64,000 nucleotides of DNA from assembly GCA_902776285.1 (NCBI GenBank), contig CACYPK010000004.1, positions 34,558-98,557 of the forward strand. Reading direction: 5' to 3'. The stretch is from an uncultured Eubacteriales bacterium. Its GTDB lineage: Bacteria > Bacillota > Clostridia > Peptostreptococcales > Anaerovoracaceae. This document shows positions 1-9,571 of this stretch, piece after piece (positions within the stretch are counted from its first letter, which is position 1; every line of letters starts with the position of its first letter). The notes below the pieces were generated by a model, which was not told where the DNA came from, did no database searches, and saw only the letters and a program-made list of their open reading frames with translations. The position numbers and the translations under genes are program-made.

Positions 1-348
1 ATCGACGTTGCTCACGCGGGCGGGATCGAGTTCGCGCCTGTACAGGGCAAGGACATTACCAAACTCTTTTACTACAACAACAAGGCGAAGCAGAAATTTG
101 CCGAGATACTGGTGCCGATCGCTATGAAAAAGCACTTCGGCATCTTCCCGTCGATGCTGCAGGATCTGCTGAAGGGCAAGCCTTGCGAAGTGGACGCGAT
201 CAACGGGGTCGTCTGCGAGTGGGGCAGAAAGTACGGAGTACCGACACCGGTAAATGACAAAATAGTTGAGATCATAAAGAAGGAGCAGAACGGGGAACTG
301 AAACCGATGCTCGCTAATATACAGTATTTCGAAGAATTCTATAAATAA
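1..348 (+). CDS. 2-dehydropantoate 2-reductase family protein, C-terminal part (gene cut by window edge)
   Basis: Frame 1 is open from the first base and ends with TAA at 346-348, so only the last 115 residues are present. The stretch KPCEVDAINGVVCEWGRKYG followed by VPTPVNDKIVEIIK is the typical helical C-terminal (ApbA_C/PanE_C) domain, which closes over the substrate of NADPH-dependent ketopantoate reductases. The Rossmann half lies outside the window. Many Clostridia carry several PanE-like paralogues with other 2-oxo-acid substrates, so a role in pantothenate synthesis is not certain. The stop codon shares its last A with the ATG of the next gene (TAATG), which indicates translational coupling with the MATE-ATPase gene, although no functional link between the two is obvious. 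Confidence 0.8.
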   Translation: MDVAHAGGIEFAPVQGKDITKLFYYNNKAKQKFAEILVPIAMKKHFGIFPSMLQDLLKGKPCEVDAINGVVCEWGRKYGVPTPVNDKIVEIIKKEQNGELKPMLANIQYFEEFYK

Positions 349-2156
349 TGAATAACGGAACGTTCGAAAAACAAAACAGGATACTTGCTCATGATGACAG
401 CGGTCTGGAAATCATACGCAAGACGATGTTCAGACTGCTGCCTATACAGGTGCTGTTCGCGGCGGTAGGACAGGTGAACGGTCTGGTCTCCAGTTTCTTT
501 GCCACGAACTACGTGGGCATAGACGCGATGACCGCCGTAGGTCTGTACAATCCTTTCACGCTGCTTATCGGCGCGATCTGCACAGTTTTTGCCGGAGGCT
601 GCGCCATAATATGCGGCAAATATCTGGGACAGAACCGTATCGATAAGATACAGGACATATTTTCCATGGATCTGCTTATCACAACGGCGGTGGCGCTGGT
701 CATTACCCTTATCGTCGCGCTTATGGGAGCATTCAACCTGACGGGAATGTTTACGCACGATCCGGAGGCGGGGAAGGTCCTCAGCATCTACATGACCGGT
801 CAGGCGATCGGCATAGTGCCGTTCATGCTGAGCACACAGCTCGCGCCGTTCCTGTCACTTGAAAGCATGAGCAAAAAGACGATGCAGGCAGGTCTCATCT
901 ACATAGCCGCGAACCTGATCCTTTGCTTCCTCTTTGTACAGGTGAAGTCAATGGGGGCTTTCGGACTCGCGCTTGCCTCATCGCTGGGTATGTGGGCGCT
1001 GTTTGCCGCCGAATTACAGTATTTCATATCAAAGAAATCGAATATTAAGGTGTTTGGCGGAAGCGCGAACCTGAAAGAACTGGCCGGAATCATAGCGGTC
1101 GGATTCCCGGGCGCCGCGAGCGCGCTTTACCTGACCATCAGGGGCCTGATACTCAACAATCTCCTCGACACTCATGTAGGGGGAGCGGGCATATCAGCGT
1201 TCGCCACAGCCAACAACCTGCTGGGTATCTTCTGGGCCATACAGGCGGGCATGCTGGTGGTATCAAGGCTGCTGATCAGCGTAAGTGTCGGCGAAGAGGA
1301 CCGGAGCACTCTGATCAACATCATGAAGGTGATGACGCGATATTTCATACCGCTTATGATAGCGGTCGATGTGCTCATATTTGCCTGCGCCGTGCCACTC
1401 ACGCACATTTTCTACAAGGATCCTTCGCAGAGCGTATACGCAATGACTGTGACGGGTATCCGCATGCTCTGCTTCTGCATGCCGTTCGAGGTGTTCGCCT
1501 GCATTTTCTCATGTTATGAACAGATCAGCGGAAAACAGCTGTATGTAAACCTGCTGGCCCTGATAGACGGAGTTCTCTGCGTAGCGGGCTTCTCGGCCAT
1601 CCTGATAGGCCCGATGGGATTCAACGGAGTCTGTGTGGCAAACTTACTGAACGGCGCGGCATGCGTGCTCTTTGTCATAGTATTCGCGTGGGTATACCGT
1701 AAACAGATGCCGCGAAGCCTGGAAGATCTGATGATGATACCGGCCGACTTCGGAGTATCCGGGGATGAGCGCATAGACATCACTGTCCGCTCCTCAGAGG
1801 AAGCAGTAGTGGTCGCAGAGAAGATACAGGAGTTCTGCCTCGGCAAGGGCATAGATCAGAAGCGGGCCTACTATGCCGCTCTCGCCATGGAGGAGATGGC
1901 GGTAAACATAGTTGAGCACGGGTTCACCAAGGACAGCAAGGAGCATACCATCGACGTGCGAGTGACACACAAGGAAGGCAAGGTGATACTCCGTATAAAG
2001 GATGACTGCATCCCGTTCGATCCTAAGGAGAGAAGCGAGGTGTTCAACCCGGATGATCCCGCAAAGAACATGGGCATCAGGATGATCTACAGGATCATGG
2101 AGGACATAGAGTACCGCAACATGTTCGGACTGAACGTTCTGACAGTCAGGATCTGA
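348..2156 (+). CDS. MATE-family transporter fused to a C-terminal anti-sigma-type (SpoIIAB/RsbW-like) ATPase domain
   Basis: 602 residues. Residues about 20-450 form a twelve-helix MATE-type (MatE/NorM fold) membrane domain, which exports small molecules using an ion gradient. Residues about 470-602 are a soluble GHKL ATPase module. The N-box is EEMAVNIVEHGF with Asn520, the G1-like box is IKDDCIPFDP and the G2-like box is NMGIRMI. This form of the module is the one found in serine-kinase anti-sigma factors (HATPase_c_2) rather than in histidine kinases; no phospho-acceptor His domain is visible. The start ATG overlaps the stop of the upstream gene by one base. A strong hairpin follows the stop. 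The cytosolic ATPase may regulate transport or phosphorylate a partner; that is inference. The substrate is unknown. Confidence 0.85.
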   Translation: MNNGTFEKQNRILAHDDSGLEIIRKTMFRLLPIQVLFAAVGQVNGLVSSFFATNYVGIDAMTAVGLYNPFTLLIGAICTVFAGGCAIICGKYLGQNRIDKIQDIFSMDLLITTAVALVITLIVALMGAFNLTGMFTHDPEAGKVLSIYMTGQAIGIVPFMLSTQLAPFLSLESMSKKTMQAGLIYIAANLILCFLFVQVKSMGAFGLALASSLGMWALFAAELQYFISKKSNIKVFGGSANLKELAGIIAVGFPGAASALYLTIRGLILNNLLDTHVGGAGISAFATANNLLGIFWAIQAGMLVVSRLLISVSVGEEDRSTLINIMKVMTRYFIPLMIAVDVLIFACAVPLTHIFYKDPSQSVYAMTVTGIRMLCFCMPFEVFACIFSCYEQISGKQLYVNLLALIDGVLCVAGFSAILIGPMGFNGVCVANLLNGAACVLFVIVFAWVYRKQMPRSLEDLMMIPADFGVSGDERIDITVRSSEEAVVVAEKIQEFCLGKGIDQKRAYYAALAMEEMAVNIVEHGFTKDSKEHTIDVRVTHKEGKVILRIKDDCIPFDPKERSEVFNPDDPAKNMGIRMIYRIMEDIEYRNMFGLNVLTVRI

Positions 2157-2167
2157 AGAAAAAAACC

Positions 2168-2197
2168 AAGACCGCGGCATTTCAGCCGCGGTCTTTT
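2168..2197. terminator. bidirectional intrinsic terminator
   Basis: Perfect 11-bp stem AAGACCGCGGC / GCCGCGGTCTT around a six-base loop, with T-rich DNA on the + side and A-rich DNA on the other. It lies between two convergent genes and can serve both. Confidence 0.85.
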
Positions 2198-2211
2198 GTT
2201 GTGAGGATTTT

Positions 2212-3723
2212 TTACAGCCCGTATAGATCTGAGTACTTCTTTGTGAGGTAATCTATGTAGTACTGCGGGTCGAACGGCCCGCCGTATACGCGGTCAAGCA
2301 GTTCGGCAGGCTTGAATCTGCAGCCGTGCTGCCAGATGTGTTCGCGGTTCCACTCGTTGACAGGCCCAAAATCTCCTGCAGCGACGCAGGCGTCCACGTC
2401 CACTGTCTCTTTCATCTTTTCCAGGAACTGCGCCCCGTAGGCGTTGCCGAGCGCGTACGAAGGGAAGTATCCGATGGAGCCGTTGCCCCAGTGGCAATCC
2501 TGCAGCACTCCGCTTCTGTCATCCGGCACGTCTATGCCGAGATATTCCTTGTACAGGCGGTTCCACTCGGCAGGGAGATCCTCCACTTTAAGCTCGTCAT
2601 GCATCACGCGCTTTTCCAGCTCATAGCGTATCATGATGTGCAGCGAGTATGTCAGCTCATCGGCTTCGGTCCTTATGAGCGAAGGCTCGACTTTGTTTAT
2701 GCCGCGGTAGAGATCATCAGCAGTGTACCCGGCCATCTGTTCCGGAAGAATGCGCTCGAGCTCAGGGAATATCATGCCGCAGAAGGCTTTGCTCCTGCCT
2801 ATGATATTCTCGTAGAATCTGCTCTGGCTCTCATGGATGCCCATCGAGACACCGCAGTCAAGGGCCGTGAAGGCAAGCTCGCGCGCCGAACCCGTGTCAT
2901 AGAGGGCATGACCGCCTTCGTGTATGACGCTGAACATTGAGCAGGCAAAATCGTCTTCGTAGTAGTGAGTGGTAATGCGCTCATCAAGGTGCGATCCGAA
3001 ATTCGTGGTGAAAGGGTGCTCCGTCGTAGCCAGACCGACATGACCGAGGTCGAGGCCGATCCTGTTCATCAGCAGATACGCAAGCTCTTCCTGCTTCTCC
3101 GGGGAGAAATAACCGTGCCTGATGCTGTCATCCAGCTGCGGCTTTTCCTTGATGCGCTTCAGAAGAGGAACGATCCCGGAACGAAGCTTGTCGAAGAACG
3201 CGTCGCAGGTCTTCATGTCAAGGCCTTCTTCATATACGTTCAGCCAGTGATCGTACGGATCCTTGTCAGGCTCGATGTATCTCGCGAATTTCTTGTGCGT
3301 ATCGAAGATCTGCTCAAGATACGGACGGAATAGCTCAAAATCGGATTCTTCTTTCGCTTTGTGCCATACGTCGTCCGACATAATGAGAAGTTCCTGATAG
3401 GCGATGTATTCATCCGGCGGGATCTTCTTCATGTCGCGTATGTCCTTAAGAAGCAGGTATACCATGCGCTGCTCATCAGAGCTGAGTTCATCTTTGTGCG
3501 CGTCGAGGAACTCCAGGAGTTCTACAGTCTCTTCAGAGGTATTCTGTCTGTAGATCTCTTCTGAAAGGATGGCCATGGTCGTGGCTCTGTTCTCTGCCGT
3601 ATTCTTTGGAGCGTACGTGCATCCGTCAAAATAAATGAGTCCTACCGCGTGATCATAGGCAGCCATCTTACGCTGCAGAGCCATGAGTGCGTGGCGGGCC
3701 TCAGTAATTGTCATTTTTGTCAT
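2212..3723 (-). CDS. M32-family metallocarboxypeptidase (carboxypeptidase Taq type)
   Basis: 503 residues, the usual length for the M32 family, which removes C-terminal amino acids from peptides in the cytoplasm using a divalent metal. The zinc motif HEGGH is at residues 268-272, followed about 25 residues later by the family motif HESQSRFYENIIGRS, whose Glu supplies the third ligand. The further family signature DVRITTHY-like segment appears as DERITTHYYEDDF just upstream. The start ATG at 3721-3723 has GGAGG about nine bases upstream on this strand. There is no signal peptide. The gene stands alone between a convergent terminator and a divergent MATE gene. Function by family is confident; the physiological peptide substrates are not known. 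Confidence 0.93.
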   Translation of the reverse strand: MTKMTITEARHALMALQRKMAAYDHAVGLIYFDGCTYAPKNTAENRATTMAILSEEIYRQNTSEETVELLEFLDAHKDELSSDEQRMVYLLLKDIRDMKKIPPDEYIAYQELLIMSDDVWHKAKEESDFELFRPYLEQIFDTHKKFARYIEPDKDPYDHWLNVYEEGLDMKTCDAFFDKLRSGIVPLLKRIKEKPQLDDSIRHGYFSPEKQEELAYLLMNRIGLDLGHVGLATTEHPFTTNFGSHLDERITTHYYEDDFACSMFSVIHEGGHALYDTGSARELAFTALDCGVSMGIHESQSRFYENIIGRSKAFCGMIFPELERILPEQMAGYTADDLYRGINKVEPSLIRTEADELTYSLHIMIRYELEKRVMHDELKVEDLPAEWNRLYKEYLGIDVPDDRSGVLQDCHWGNGSIGYFPSYALGNAYGAQFLEKMKETVDVDACVAAGDFGPVNEWNREHIWQHGCRFKPAELLDRVYGGPFDPQYYIDYLTKKYSDLYGL

Positions 3724-3802
3724 AAAAAAATACCTCCGGGGTGCTGTTTCTAATATAATAATACTAACTCAAATCGAAAGAATATGCCATAAGCAACTGA
3801 AC

Positions 3803-5155
3803 ATGGAATTTGATACCAAGCAGGTAAACAGAAAACTGGCAAGGATAGCCACGCCGATAGCCGTACAGGGAGTGGTATCGGCGACACTCATGATGATAGA
3901 CAACATCATGGTGGGATTCCTCGGAGAGACAGAACTTGCCGCCGTTGGAGTGGGTTCCCAGCTGTTTACCGTGCACTATCTTGTGCTCTTTGGCATCCTG
4001 TCCGGATCCGCCACATTCATGGCGCAGTTCTACGGGACCAGGGACATGGCCAACATCCGCAAGGTGATAGGTTTCGACTTCACTCTGCTTGCCGGACTCG
4101 GCGCGTTTTTCTTCATCATGACCATGGGGCTCACGGGCCCGATAATATCTATATATACCGAAGATCCTGCCGTAAAAGTCCTCGCGATGCAGTACGTGAG
4201 GATCAATGCCATATCTTTCCTGCTGCTCGCTGTATCTGCGCCTCTTGAGATGGCGTTCAAGGCTACTCAGCAGGTGAAGATACCGATGATCGTGAGCGCG
4301 GCGGTGTTCATAACCAACATCACGGTCAATTACGTATTCATATTCGGAAAATTCGGGGCGCCCGCGCTGGGTGTAGCGGGAGCCGCGATCGGCACTCTGT
4401 CGGCAAGGATAGTCGAAGTCGTATTGAACGGCTATTTCGGTTCCCGCAGAAGCAATGAGTTCCGGGGGAGCATACAGAGCTTCTTCGGCTGGGATCCCGA
4501 GCTTGTACGCCGTGTCATAAAGAACGCGACTCCGACGACTATAAACGAATTCTTCTGGGGCTTTGGCCAGTCCATGTATGTAGCGGCGTTCAGCCGCATC
4601 AGCACGACAGCCTACGCGGCATACCAGGCGGCCAACGCCATATTCAACATATTCAACTTCGCGGCCTTCAGCATAGGCGACGCGTCTCTGATACTCGTCG
4701 GAGAAAAACTGGGAGAGGGCGACATGGATTATACATGGGAGCTCTCAAAACATCTGATAAAAGCGATCCTGACAGTCGGCACGGCAATAGGACTGCTCGC
4801 CATCGTCCTTTCCGGCCAGCTCTCACATGTCTTCAGACTCACTGAGGCGGGGCAGATGTATACAAAGTACATAATCATAGTATTTGGCGCTACGATGGCA
4901 GCTGACCTATATAACGGGTTGCAGATAGCGGGAATACTGAGAGCCGGAGGCGACACCAGATTCGCGATGATCGCGGAGATGACATGCATCTGGCTGATAG
5001 CCATCCCGCTTGCCTTCATTTCGGCTCTTGTGTGGCATCTGCCGGTGCATCTGGCGCTGCTGGTGACCAGGATCGAGATATTCATCAGAGCAGCAATAGT
5101 AACCAAAAGATTCGTTTCGAAGAAGTGGATGAATACTGTCATAACTGATCTTTAA
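3803..5155 (+). CDS. MATE-family efflux transporter
   Basis: About 450 residues with twelve predicted membrane helices. The N-terminal pattern IATPIAVQGVVSATLMMIDN is that of DinF/NorM-type MATE carriers, which exchange cations for organic substrates such as drugs or metabolites. The open frame begins upstream at 3683, inside the opposite-strand peptidase gene, but the first ATG giving a normal MATE N-terminus is at 3803 (MEFDTKQVNRKLARIA). The ribosome site there is weak. The gene is divergent from the M32 peptidase and is followed after 30 bases by the K+ channel gene. It is a stand-alone MATE, unlike the ATPase-fused paralogue at 348-2156. The substrate cannot be read from sequence. Confidence 0.88.
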   Translation: MEFDTKQVNRKLARIATPIAVQGVVSATLMMIDNIMVGFLGETELAAVGVGSQLFTVHYLVLFGILSGSATFMAQFYGTRDMANIRKVIGFDFTLLAGLGAFFFIMTMGLTGPIISIYTEDPAVKVLAMQYVRINAISFLLLAVSAPLEMAFKATQQVKIPMIVSAAVFITNITVNYVFIFGKFGAPALGVAGAAIGTLSARIVEVVLNGYFGSRRSNEFRGSIQSFFGWDPELVRRVIKNATPTTINEFFWGFGQSMYVAAFSRISTTAYAAYQAANAIFNIFNFAAFSIGDASLILVGEKLGEGDMDYTWELSKHLIKAILTVGTAIGLLAIVLSGQLSHVFRLTEAGQMYTKYIIIVFGATMAADLYNGLQIAGILRAGGDTRFAMIAEMTCIWLIAIPLAFISALVWHLPVHLALLVTRIEIFIRAAIVTKRFVSKKWMNTVITDL

Positions 5156-5185
5156 ATAACAGCACACAGAAAGGGGAGGTGCGTT

Positions 5186-6763
5186 TTGGATAACGAAAAA
5201 AGACGGAAAGCTTTGCCGCCGATATTGCTGTTTCTCATGGCATATATTGCCTTGCTGATGATCCTGACAGTTGCCGAAAGGGGCCAGCCGGGTTCACAGA
5301 TACAAACATTTTCGGATGCGATATGGTTCTCGCTTGTTACCATATCGTCAGTAGGCTACGGTGACATGACGCCGGTCACGCCGCTTGGGCACGCCATAGG
5401 CGTCATATTCCTCATCATGTCAATGGGCGTATTGGTCGCGCTGTTTGGCTACGTAGTATCCGCTATCTCAAGTGAAGGACTGCCGATGTTCAGACTGGGA
5501 CTCAGGAGGAGTAAAAACTGGTACTATTTTGCCGAGTTCACTGCCGAGGCTGATGTGCTCGCAAGAGACGTGCTTCGCGAGGATCCCGATGGTGTCATCA
5601 TATTCGGCATCAACAGGGAGAAGGAGATCGAAGTGCCTGACTATCAGTGCTTATTCATCAATGTTTCTCCCGCGAGGATAGTTGCCCACAAAAAAGGAAA
5701 AGGGCAGAGATGCAAGCTTTTCTTTCTCGATGAGAACGACATAGGACGCAGCCTGAAAGCAGCCAATGTACAGGAACTGGACGCCGATGTCTATGCCCGT
5801 ACTACAAGCGGTCAGGAGAAGATGGCAGGCAACCTTAACTTTTTTCAAAGCTATGACTGCTGCGCAAGAAGCTACTGGAGAGACAATCCGCTCTTTGCCT
5901 GGGAGAACATCGTAGTGATAATAGGTTTCGGCAACTACGGTATGGCCCTGCTGGAGCGCGCGATACTTATGAATATAAATGACTCGGATTTTGATGTTTC
6001 GTATCATGTGTTCGGCGACAGCGAGCATTTCCGGAAGATACACGTAAACCTCGGCGCCGCGATGGGTATAAACGAGGTACATCCCGGTCATGACAGCATC
6101 TTTTTCCATGATGAAGACTGGACATCCGCGCATGATCTTATCAGCAAAGCCGACCGTATAATCATATGCGAAGACAGGGAAGATACCGGATGGGATGATT
6201 ACTGGAAGCTGAAGCGCTATTATGAACATGACTGCAAGGTGCATCTGAGAACCAATCTCAAGGCGCAGGGAGTGGATATATTCGGCACGAATGAGCAGAT
6301 ATATACCGTCAATCAGATAGTGCGGACAAGACTCAATGACGCGGCGAGGATCATGAACGATCTGTACCGCAGGAGCGTGGAGGAAAGCCTTGACTGGGAT
6401 GAACTAAGCGATCAGCTGAAGCAGTCAAAGATAGCCGTGGCTGACCATCTTATGATGAAGGTCAGAGTACTGCTGCGCGACAGGACGATATCGACCTTTG
6501 ACCGCAAGACTTTCCTTGCGGCTTATGAAGCCCTTCAGGAAGCCGTTAAGGACCCTGAAAAGCTTGATATGCTGAGAAGGATAGAACATGCGCGCTGGGT
6601 GCGTTTTTACGCTTACTGCAACTGGAAGTACGGTAAGGTCAAGAATCCGAAAAAGCATGAGAATCCGATGATATGCGAATATGAGGACCTGAGCGAAGAA
6701 CAGAAGGCACATCACGATAATGCGTGGGAGCTTATAGGAGAGATAGCAAGACAGCTCAGCTGA
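5186..6763 (+). CDS. two-helix potassium channel with NAD-binding (RCK/TrkA-N-like) and C-terminal RyR-like domain
   Basis: 525 residues. Residues about 10-30 and 70-92 are the two membrane helices of a KcsA-like pore, separated by the selectivity filter SVGYGD (residues 55-60). After the membrane part a cytosolic region contains a Rossmann nucleotide site IIGFGNYGMALLE (glycines 247-252), as in RCK/TrkA-N gating domains. The end, from about residue 467 (EHARWVRFYAYCNWKYG, then LSEEQKAHHDNAW), matches the RyR domain pattern, a small ligand-binding module shared with ryanodine receptors. The start is TTG at 5186, supported by AAGGGGAGG six bases upstream; no ATG fits. The gene converges directly onto trkH with no spacer. 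Ligand-gated K+ flux is inferred from the domains; the ligand is unknown. Confidence 0.85.
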   Translation: MDNEKRRKALPPILLFLMAYIALLMILTVAERGQPGSQIQTFSDAIWFSLVTISSVGYGDMTPVTPLGHAIGVIFLIMSMGVLVALFGYVVSAISSEGLPMFRLGLRRSKNWYYFAEFTAEADVLARDVLREDPDGVIIFGINREKEIEVPDYQCLFINVSPARIVAHKKGKGQRCKLFFLDENDIGRSLKAANVQELDADVYARTTSGQEKMAGNLNFFQSYDCCARSYWRDNPLFAWENIVVIIGFGNYGMALLERAILMNINDSDFDVSYHVFGDSEHFRKIHVNLGAAMGINEVHPGHDSIFFHDEDWTSAHDLISKADRIIICEDREDTGWDDYWKLKRYYEHDCKVHLRTNLKAQGVDIFGTNEQIYTVNQIVRTRLNDAARIMNDLYRRSVEESLDWDELSDQLKQSKIAVADHLMMKVRVLLRDRTISTFDRKTFLAAYEALQEAVKDPEKLDMLRRIEHARWVRFYAYCNWKYGKVKNPKKHENPMICEYEDLSEEQKAHHDNAWELIGEIARQLS

Positions 6764-8209
6764 TTATCCTCGCTTCCAGGTAGAAGGATAGAACAGCAGC
6801 AGAACAGGGAATAGTTCGAGCCTGCCGGCAAGCATGTCGAATGAGAGCACAAGCTTGGATAACATTGAGAACGATGCGTAATTGCCCGCGGGACCTACCA
6901 TTCCGAGTCCCGGACCTATGTTGTTGATACATGCTATTACGCCGGTAACATTCGTCTCTAAAGGGAAGTTGTTCAGAGACACGAGGATCACGCTGGCTAC
7001 TGAGATCATGCAGTAGACAGCCAGATAATTAAGGCAGGCGTTTATGGTATCCTCTTCCATCATGCGGCCTTCGAAGCGGACGCTTCCGACAGATCTGGAG
7101 TGGATCATCCTGCGCATGCCTCTTTTGACGGTACGCTGTAAAAGTATCACCCTGGACACCTTGAGACCGCCGCCTGTGCTCCCCGCGCACGCTCCGACGA
7201 ACATAAGGAACACGAGCAGAGTGCGTGAGTACTGCGGCCAGGTATCGAAGTCCATGGTGCCGAAGCCGGTGGTCGTGATGATCGATGAGACTGCAAAGAA
7301 TGAATGACGGACAGCCTGGTGGACACTGCCATACAGGCTGTTTATATTTGCGGCGATCGTGATGACCGCAAAGGCGACAAAACCGAAATACCAGTGAAGC
7401 TCCTCACTGCTTAACGCGGTCCTGAAGCGTTTCAGCAGCATAAGGAAGTACAGGTTGAAGTTCACTCCGAAGAGCAGCATGAATACTCCAATGACCACTT
7501 CGAAGTATTCGCTGTCATAGAAGCCTATGCTTGCGCCGTGATTGGAGAAACCGCCTGTGCCGGCTGTTCCGAATACGTTGATAAAGCAGTCATATAGAGG
7601 CATTCCTCCGGCCAGCAGAAGGACCAGCATGAGAGCGGACATAGTGATATATATCCCGTAAAGGATACCGGCTGTGTCACGCATATGCGGTACCAGCTTG
7701 CCCGATGAAGGTCCCGGAGATTCTGCCCTCAGAAGGTGCATGCTTCGCTTGCCCCCGAGCGGGACTATGATCATGCCGAATACGAGTATGCCCATACCAC
7801 CGATCCAGTGAGTGAAGCTGCGCCAGAACAGCATCGACTTGTCGAGAGCCTCTATATCCGTCAGGATGCTTGCTCCTGTCGTAGTGAAACCGGAGACGGT
7901 CTCAAAAAACGCGTCTACAGGGTTCGGGATCTGACCGCTGATGATAAAAGGCAGACTTCCGAAAAGACTCAGCATGATCCAGGACAGGCCGGTTATGACA
8001 AATCCTTCGCGCGCGTAAATAGTGTTTGCGGCGGGCTTCACAAGGAGAAGCAGTCCGCCGGCAGCCGCGGTGACGCAGACTGTTATAAGAAACGCGCGAA
8101 CAGAAGCCTGCTCATGAAAAATCAGCCCTACGACGAGGGGGATAAGAAGCAGGCCTGCTTCTATCAGCATTATCAATCCGACTGTATGTAGTACTACCTT
8201 TGTTTTCAT
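6764..8209 (-). CDS. trkH: TrkH/KtrB-family potassium uptake membrane subunit
   Basis: 481 residues, the usual length for TrkH, the membrane pore of the Trk K+ uptake system. The four half-pore loops with the characteristic glycines are visible in order: SGFTTTGAS, GTAGTGGFSNHG, TTTGFGTMDF and NNIGPGLGMVG. The segment FGMIIVPLGGKRSMHLLRAESPGP is the usual TrkH cytosolic loop. It lies three bases downstream of trkA on the same strand, forming a trkA-trkH operon. Its stop abuts the stop of the convergent K+ channel gene without an intervening terminator, so read-through antisense transcription could couple the two K+ systems; that last point is inference. Confidence 0.95.
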   Translation of the reverse strand: MKTKVVLHTVGLIMLIEAGLLLIPLVVGLIFHEQASVRAFLITVCVTAAAGGLLLLVKPAANTIYAREGFVITGLSWIMLSLFGSLPFIISGQIPNPVDAFFETVSGFTTTGASILTDIEALDKSMLFWRSFTHWIGGMGILVFGMIIVPLGGKRSMHLLRAESPGPSSGKLVPHMRDTAGILYGIYITMSALMLVLLLAGGMPLYDCFINVFGTAGTGGFSNHGASIGFYDSEYFEVVIGVFMLLFGVNFNLYFLMLLKRFRTALSSEELHWYFGFVAFAVITIAANINSLYGSVHQAVRHSFFAVSSIITTTGFGTMDFDTWPQYSRTLLVFLMFVGACAGSTGGGLKVSRVILLQRTVKRGMRRMIHSRSVGSVRFEGRMMEEDTINACLNYLAVYCMISVASVILVSLNNFPLETNVTGVIACINNIGPGLGMVGPAGNYASFSMLSKLVLSFDMLAGRLELFPVLLLFYPSTWKRG

Positions 8210-8212
8210 ATG

Positions 8213-9571
8213 TTAGTGAAGGATCATCGAAAGATCCGACAGCTGCTTTATCGTTGTCGCTATGACTACATGGTCACCTTGCTCGATAGTATCGTCGCCG
8301 CGCGGGATTATTACGGCGCCCTTGCGCAGTATCGCGCAGATAATAACTCCGTCTCTTGTCTTCAGATCCTTGAGAGGAGTGCCGGTAATGGACCCATGCT
8401 CCTCATATACGACGAATTCAAGCGCCTCGGCCGTGCCCTGGGCTATGCGGTAGAGTGTCTCCACATCGCTGCCTCCGGCGTTTTCCTTTGCGCGTACGTA
8501 GCTGATGATACGCGAAGCCACTATGTCACGCGGACATACGACACTGCCTACGCGGTCCATGTCTATGAGATCGAGCATGCTGCTTTTGGAGACTTTTGTA
8601 ACGACTTTAGGCACACCTTCGCGGAAAGCGTACATGCCCATCAGCATGTTGATCTCATCCGTTCCGGTAAGAGCAATGAAGGCATCCGCGCTATCCAGAC
8701 CTTCTTCGCCCAGAATGTCGCGGTCAGTCCCGTCGGCATTGATGATGAGGACCTTAGGTATCGCCTGATTCAGTGTTTCCGCGTTCGCCTGATTATTCTC
8801 TATCACGACAGGCTTCATGCCGACTTCACGCATCATGCGTATCAGGTAATACGCGATCATCCCGGCTCCGATGATTATCACATGCTTCGGCATACGGCTC
8901 TTGATGCCGCACAGTTTAAGGAAATGCTCGGTTTCCTTTGGCTCCGCGGCAAAACTGATAAAGTCGCCGGCCCTGAGAGTAGCATTGCCGTCAGGAATAA
9001 CAGTGTTTCCGTCACGCCTTATGGCGCAGACCAGAGCTTTTGAATTGTATTTCCTGGACAGTTCGTTAAGCGTCATCGATGTGGCAGGGCCTTCTTCAGA
9101 CAGGCGGAATTCCACCATCTGGAACAGGCCGTGACCGAAGGATTCCACGGACATGAGCCCCGGGAAACGAAGCACCGAAAAAATCTCCTGCGCCGCGTAC
9201 AGCTCAGGATTTATGGTCATGGAAAGACCCATGTCTTCTGCGAACATGTCGATCTCATCCGCGAGTTCGTGCTTGCGCACACGGGCGATCGTATGTGAGG
9301 TGCCCAGCTTCTTTGCCAGCAGGCAGCAAAGCATATTGACCTCGTCACTGTTCGTGGCGGCGATCACAAGGTCCGCTGTTCCGACGCCCGCCTCAAGCAG
9401 CACCTTGCGGTCCGCCGCGTTACCTGCAAGGCACAGCACATCAAAACTGTTCTGCAGATCCATGAGTTTTTTCTCGTTACGGTCTATGGCGACGATCTGG
9501 TGTCCTTCCTGTGTCAGCTGCTCTATGAGCACGCTTCCCACCTTGCCGGTGCCGATCACGACTATCTTCAT
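8213..9571 (-). CDS. trkA: TrkA, NAD-binding regulatory subunit of the Trk potassium transporter
   Basis: 452 residues with the duplicated TrkA layout: Rossmann domain 1 (IGTGKVGSVLIEQL, from residue 4), RCK-C domain, then Rossmann domain 2 (IIGAGMIAYYLIRMM, about residue 230) and a second RCK-C domain. TrkA forms a cytosolic gating ring under TrkH and senses NAD(H)/ATP. The start ATG at 9569-9571 has TGAGG a few bases upstream. It is the first gene of a two-gene operon with trkH and is divergent from the translational GTPase gene, sharing a short AT-rich promoter region. Confidence 0.95.
   Translation of the reverse strand: MKIVVIGTGKVGSVLIEQLTQEGHQIVAIDRNEKKLMDLQNSFDVLCLAGNAADRKVLLEAGVGTADLVIAATNSDEVNMLCCLLAKKLGTSHTIARVRKHELADEIDMFAEDMGLSMTINPELYAAQEIFSVLRFPGLMSVESFGHGLFQMVEFRLSEEGPATSMTLNELSRKYNSKALVCAIRRDGNTVIPDGNATLRAGDFISFAAEPKETEHFLKLCGIKSRMPKHVIIIGAGMIAYYLIRMMREVGMKPVVIENNQANAETLNQAIPKVLIINADGTDRDILGEEGLDSADAFIALTGTDEINMLMGMYAFREGVPKVVTKVSKSSMLDLIDMDRVGSVVCPRDIVASRIISYVRAKENAGGSDVETLYRIAQGTAEALEFVVYEEHGSITGTPLKDLKTRDGVIICAILRKGAVIIPRGDDTIEQGDHVVIATTIKQLSDLSMILH

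Noticed and set aside
3683..3802. Extended N-terminus of the second MATE protein
   Set aside because: It overlaps the divergent peptidase gene and its promoter region; the MATE fold starts at the ATG at 3803.
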